Shown one piece after another: positions 62,159 through 64,000 of a stretch of DNA of 64,000 bases. The notes beneath the pieces are model-generated. The model worked only from the letters and a program-made list of their open reading frames with translations, did no database searches and was not told the DNA's origin. The stretch spans positions 62,001 through 126,000 of the forward strand of contig NZ_QQTY01000002.1 in NCBI RefSeq assembly GCF_003670115.1, in the 5' to 3' direction. The DNA comes from Natronorubrum halophilum. GTDB lineage: Archaea; Halobacteriota; Halobacteria; Halobacteriales; Natrialbaceae. Position numbers and translations under genes: made by a program. Each line of letters begins with the position of its first letter. Position 1 is the first letter of the stretch.

Positions 62159-62568
62159 CGGGACGCTGTCGACGTATCGGCTGTCGTTCCCCGCTCGTGG
62201 TCGTTCGTGTCGGCTCCGCCCGTCGTACGACTCGAGTGGGAACCGATCGGCAGTCCGCAGCCGTGCTCGCCGTCTATACCGAGAAGACGGGCGAACCGGC
62301 GATGTTCGGCGGCGTGTCTATCGAGACTCATACCGTCGAAAAACGATGATATCCGTTGTAGTAATGCAGACCATTTGCCGCGGAAACGCCCGACTATGGT
62401 CGTGAAACGATCCCGGTGCCCGCTATCGATTTTCCCGCTGTAACAGTTTCATTCCGCCTCGGTGGAACATCGACCGAGGTCGCTTTCTAGTCGCCCCGTT
62501 TCGCCGGGCGAGGCGTCGCGTCTGTTCGTCCCGTAACACCCTTTTCCGTCACGCCCGTCGTTCCGGTA
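62159..62568. other. 410-base intergenic region
   Basis: A plus-strand frame at 62207-62443 has no motif and is dominated by Arg/Pro/Ser. Another frame ending near 62350 spells SAAVLAVYTEKTGEPAMFGG, which looks protein-like and may be a gene remnant, but it lacks a convincing start. No tRNA-like structure seen. Confidence 0.45.
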
Positions 62569-63096
62569 ATGACCGAACTCCCAGGGCTCGTCGAGCGCGA
62601 ACTCGAGACCCACGACGCCTTCGAGTCGACCGACGACGCCAGCTACGACCTCACGACGACAGTCTTCGAGACGGCAGTCACCGCGGTCGAGGCGGAGGGA
62701 AAGCGGGACGGGCGGTTTCACGTTACCGTAACCCTCCCGACGCTCGATGCCGCCGTCGCGAACGAGGCCGTCGCCGCAGCCGTCGAAGACGGCTGGTTCG
62801 AGACCCTCGAGCGACGACTCGAGGACGTGTTTACCGTCGCCCGCACGGGAACGCACGAGGAACCCGCCATCGACCGGGATACGAACACCGTCACGGTGAC
62901 CCTCGAGTACGTCGCCTGGGACGCGGCCGAGGGCGTCGAGGACGCGAAGGCGCTCGTCGAGTACGTCGAGGGAACCTTCGCCCAGGGGATCGTCCCCGGC
63001 TACGAGTATCGCGGCGAAGCGGCGGCGCTACTCGACAACGCCCAAAACCGCGGCCAACAGGCGGCAGACGGAGACCGTGGCGGGATGCCGATGTAA
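62569..63096 (+). CDS. DUF5813-like conserved haloarchaeal protein
   Basis: A 175-residue acidic soluble protein: MTELPGLVERELETHDAFESTDDASYDLTTTVFETAVTAVEAEGKRDGRFHVTVTLPTLDAAVANEAVAAAVEDGWFETLERRLEDVFTVAR, then TVTVTLEYVAWDAAEGVEDAKALVEYVEGTFAQGIVPGYEYRGEAAALL. Beta and helical elements; unknown function. Family assignment is from memory. Confidence 0.8.
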   Translation: MTELPGLVERELETHDAFESTDDASYDLTTTVFETAVTAVEAEGKRDGRFHVTVTLPTLDAAVANEAVAAAVEDGWFETLERRLEDVFTVARTGTHEEPAIDRDTNTVTVTLEYVAWDAAEGVEDAKALVEYVEGTFAQGIVPGYEYRGEAAALLDNAQNRGQQAADGDRGGMPM

Positions 63097-63314
63097 AACC
63101 GGTTGTGCCGCGAGCGAGCCACCGACTGGCCCGCGAGGAAACGAAGCCACGCTGTAAATAGAGCGAATAGGTATCGGTTGTTACGGCCACCGAGGGATCG
63201 GACGTCACGGCCAGCGACGATTCCCCGGTCCCTCGAGCAATCAGCGCAAAGCGCCGTCGACCGCGAACGAGAGCGTGCAGGACCGCCCCCAGCGAATTTT
63301 AGCTCGCCGGTTCG

Positions 63315-63545
63315 CTACCCCATCGCGATGTACGTCTTCGTATCGGTTATGCCCTCGAGCGCCTGGATGCCCGAGGAGACGGCCTCGAGCACGTTGTAGA
63401 CTTCGGGGGCGTCGACTTCGGCGATGACGTCGTAGGTGCCGGCGACGATGTGGGCCTCCGAGACGGACTCGAGGTCCCTGATCGCCGCGAGCAGCCCCTC
63501 GGACTCTCCGGCGGCCGTTTTGATCATGATAAACGCGTGAACCAT
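63315..63545 (-). CDS. Lrp/AsnC-type RAM-domain protein (no DNA-binding domain)
   Basis: A 76-residue stand-alone RAM (effector-binding) domain: VHAFIMIKTAAGESEGLLAAIRDLESVSEAHIVAGTYDVIAEVDAPEVYNVLEAVSSGIQALEGITDTKTYIAMG. The usual N-terminal helix-turn-helix of Lrp is absent. Divergent from trkA across a 121-base gap. A TTTTAGT box on this strand at about 63574-63580 and a GTGTG-TA-TA-CACAC dyad between it and the ATG suggest regulation. Confidence 0.9.
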   Translation of the reverse strand: MVHAFIMIKTAAGESEGLLAAIRDLESVSEAHIVAGTYDVIAEVDAPEVYNVLEAVSSGIQALEGITDTKTYIAMG

Positions 63546-63553
63546 CTGTTTGG

Positions 63554-63572
63554 GTGTGGTACACTATCACAC
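63554..63572. promoter_or_regulatory. 19-bp dyad GTGTGnTAnnnTAnCACAC (candidate operator)
   Basis: A nearly perfect dyad of 19 bases covering the expected transcription start of the RAM-domain gene (9-27 bases upstream of ATG 63545) and lying just before its TTTTAGT box. Its placement suits repressor binding; it may also influence trkA. The binding protein is unknown. Confidence 0.6.
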
Positions 63573-63666
63573 GACTAAAACCTTTGCCTAGCTGGGCGAA
63601 CGGTTCGAACAGTTGGCATGGTAACTCGGGGCAAACTTATTGGCGGGCGCGAGCGTACCCCTGTCC

Positions 63667-64000
63667 ATGCGGTTCGTGATCATTGGCGCTGGACGAGTAG
63701 GGCTGCGCACAGCGCGCGTCCTGCGCGACGAGGGCCACGAGGTGACGGTGATCGAACGGGACGAGGCGATGATTCGACGCGCTCGAACGCAGGAGTTTAC
63801 CGTCGTCGAGGGCGACGGCTCTCACGAGACGGTCCTCGAGGAGGCCGGTATCGCCGACGCTGACGCGCTGGGCGCGTTGACGGGTTCCCTGAACGTCAAC
63901 TTCACCGCCTGTATGATCGCAAAGCACTACGGCTGCCGGACGATCATGCGCATCGACGAAGCCTACCGCGAGGGCATCTATCGTAAGTACGCCGACGAGG
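63667..64000 (+). CDS. trkA: TrkA-type K+ uptake regulator, N-terminal part (cut by window edge)
   Basis: Reads MRFVIIGAGRVGLRTARVLRDEGHEVTVIERDEAMIRRARTQEFTVVEGDGSHETVLEEAGIADADALGALTGSLNVNFTACMIAKHYGCRTIMRIDEAYREGIYRKYADE, about 111 residues, then the window ends. GAGRVG is the Rossmann NAD-binding loop; the Glu after the second strand binds the ribose of NAD(H). It is the gating subunit of Trk-type K+ transporters. An AACTTATTGG box (63634-63643) is placed for a leaderless start. Confidence 0.92.
   Translation, partial: MRFVIIGAGRVGLRTARVLRDEGHEVTVIERDEAMIRRARTQEFTVVEGDGSHETVLEEAGIADADALGALTGSLNVNFTACMIAKHYGCRTIMRIDEAYREGIYRKYADE

Noticed and set aside
62207-62443. 78-codon plus-strand frame between 62.2 and 62.4 kb
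   Set aside because: Pro/Arg/Ser-rich without family resemblance; competing frames look equally plausible.

Overview
The window is a 64 kb piece of a haloarchaeal chromosome, most like the Natrialbales (Natrinema/Haloterrigena/Natrialba type). This rests on the high GC, strongly acidic proteins, Tat-dependent secreted proteins with lipoboxes, PGF-CTERM surface proteins, a HalOD1 domain protein, GatD, haloarchaea-specific conserved unknowns, and the frequent leaderless promoters (a TTTA/TATA-like box 24-32 bases before the start codon). I found no rRNA, tRNA, CRISPR array, intact insertion sequence or prophage. Gene density is normal for a chromosome, with about 73 protein genes. One 44-residue zinc-ribbon gene (3024-3158) is easily overlooked because of its size.

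Layout. 1-12.7 kb holds housekeeping and redox genes: isocitrate dehydrogenase, Ntn-type asparaginase, methionine aminopeptidase, zinc-ribbon microproteins, HIT hydrolase, cupin, glutaredoxin-like and peroxiredoxin-like proteins, a tRNA methylthiotransferase and an AI-2E/PerM permease. 12.8-17.9 kb looks like a nucleoside/pentose salvage cluster: nucleoside phosphorylase, PfkB kinase, ribose-1,5-bisphosphate isomerase and deoxyribose-phosphate aldolase. It matches the Rubisco-free pentose-bisphosphate route known from halophilic archaea. 17.9-21.8 kb is a potassium block with an NAD-binding K+ channel and two tandem membrane/RCK-C-like proteins. 21.9-32.1 kb carries a SAMP/MoaD-like protein, a GNAT enzyme, GatD, small membrane proteins, regulators, a Vms1/VLRF1-like ribosome-rescue protein, and a DUF1611/dipeptide epimerase operon.

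32-36 kb is more accessory: a Tat-exported unknown, a halocyanin with a repeat-built glycosylatable tail, a decayed-looking membrane ORF, a P-loop kinase, a lipoprotein and a cupin. 36.4-40.9 kb is an array of four paralogous four-helix membrane proteins of unknown function. 41-52.6 kb contains PspA, HerA-like ATPase and NurA nuclease (separated by a cohesin-domain surface protein and regulators), a DCC thiol oxidoreductase and an antiporter fused to universal stress domains. 52.8-64 kb has GpmI, a flavodoxin/UbiA fusion, a secreted PhoX-like phosphatase ending in cohesin-like and dockerin modules next to a PGF-CTERM-anchored protein with the same cohesin-like module, an O-acetylhomoserine sulfhydrylase, and a divergent RAM-domain/TrkA pair cut by the window edge.

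The strongest candidates for something undescribed are the cohesin/dockerin surface system (56865-60218, with a third component at 47120-48058), the four-paralog membrane array, the flavodoxin-UbiA fusion, and several dyad-symmetric promoter elements. All functional calls come from reading the sequence; no database searches were run.
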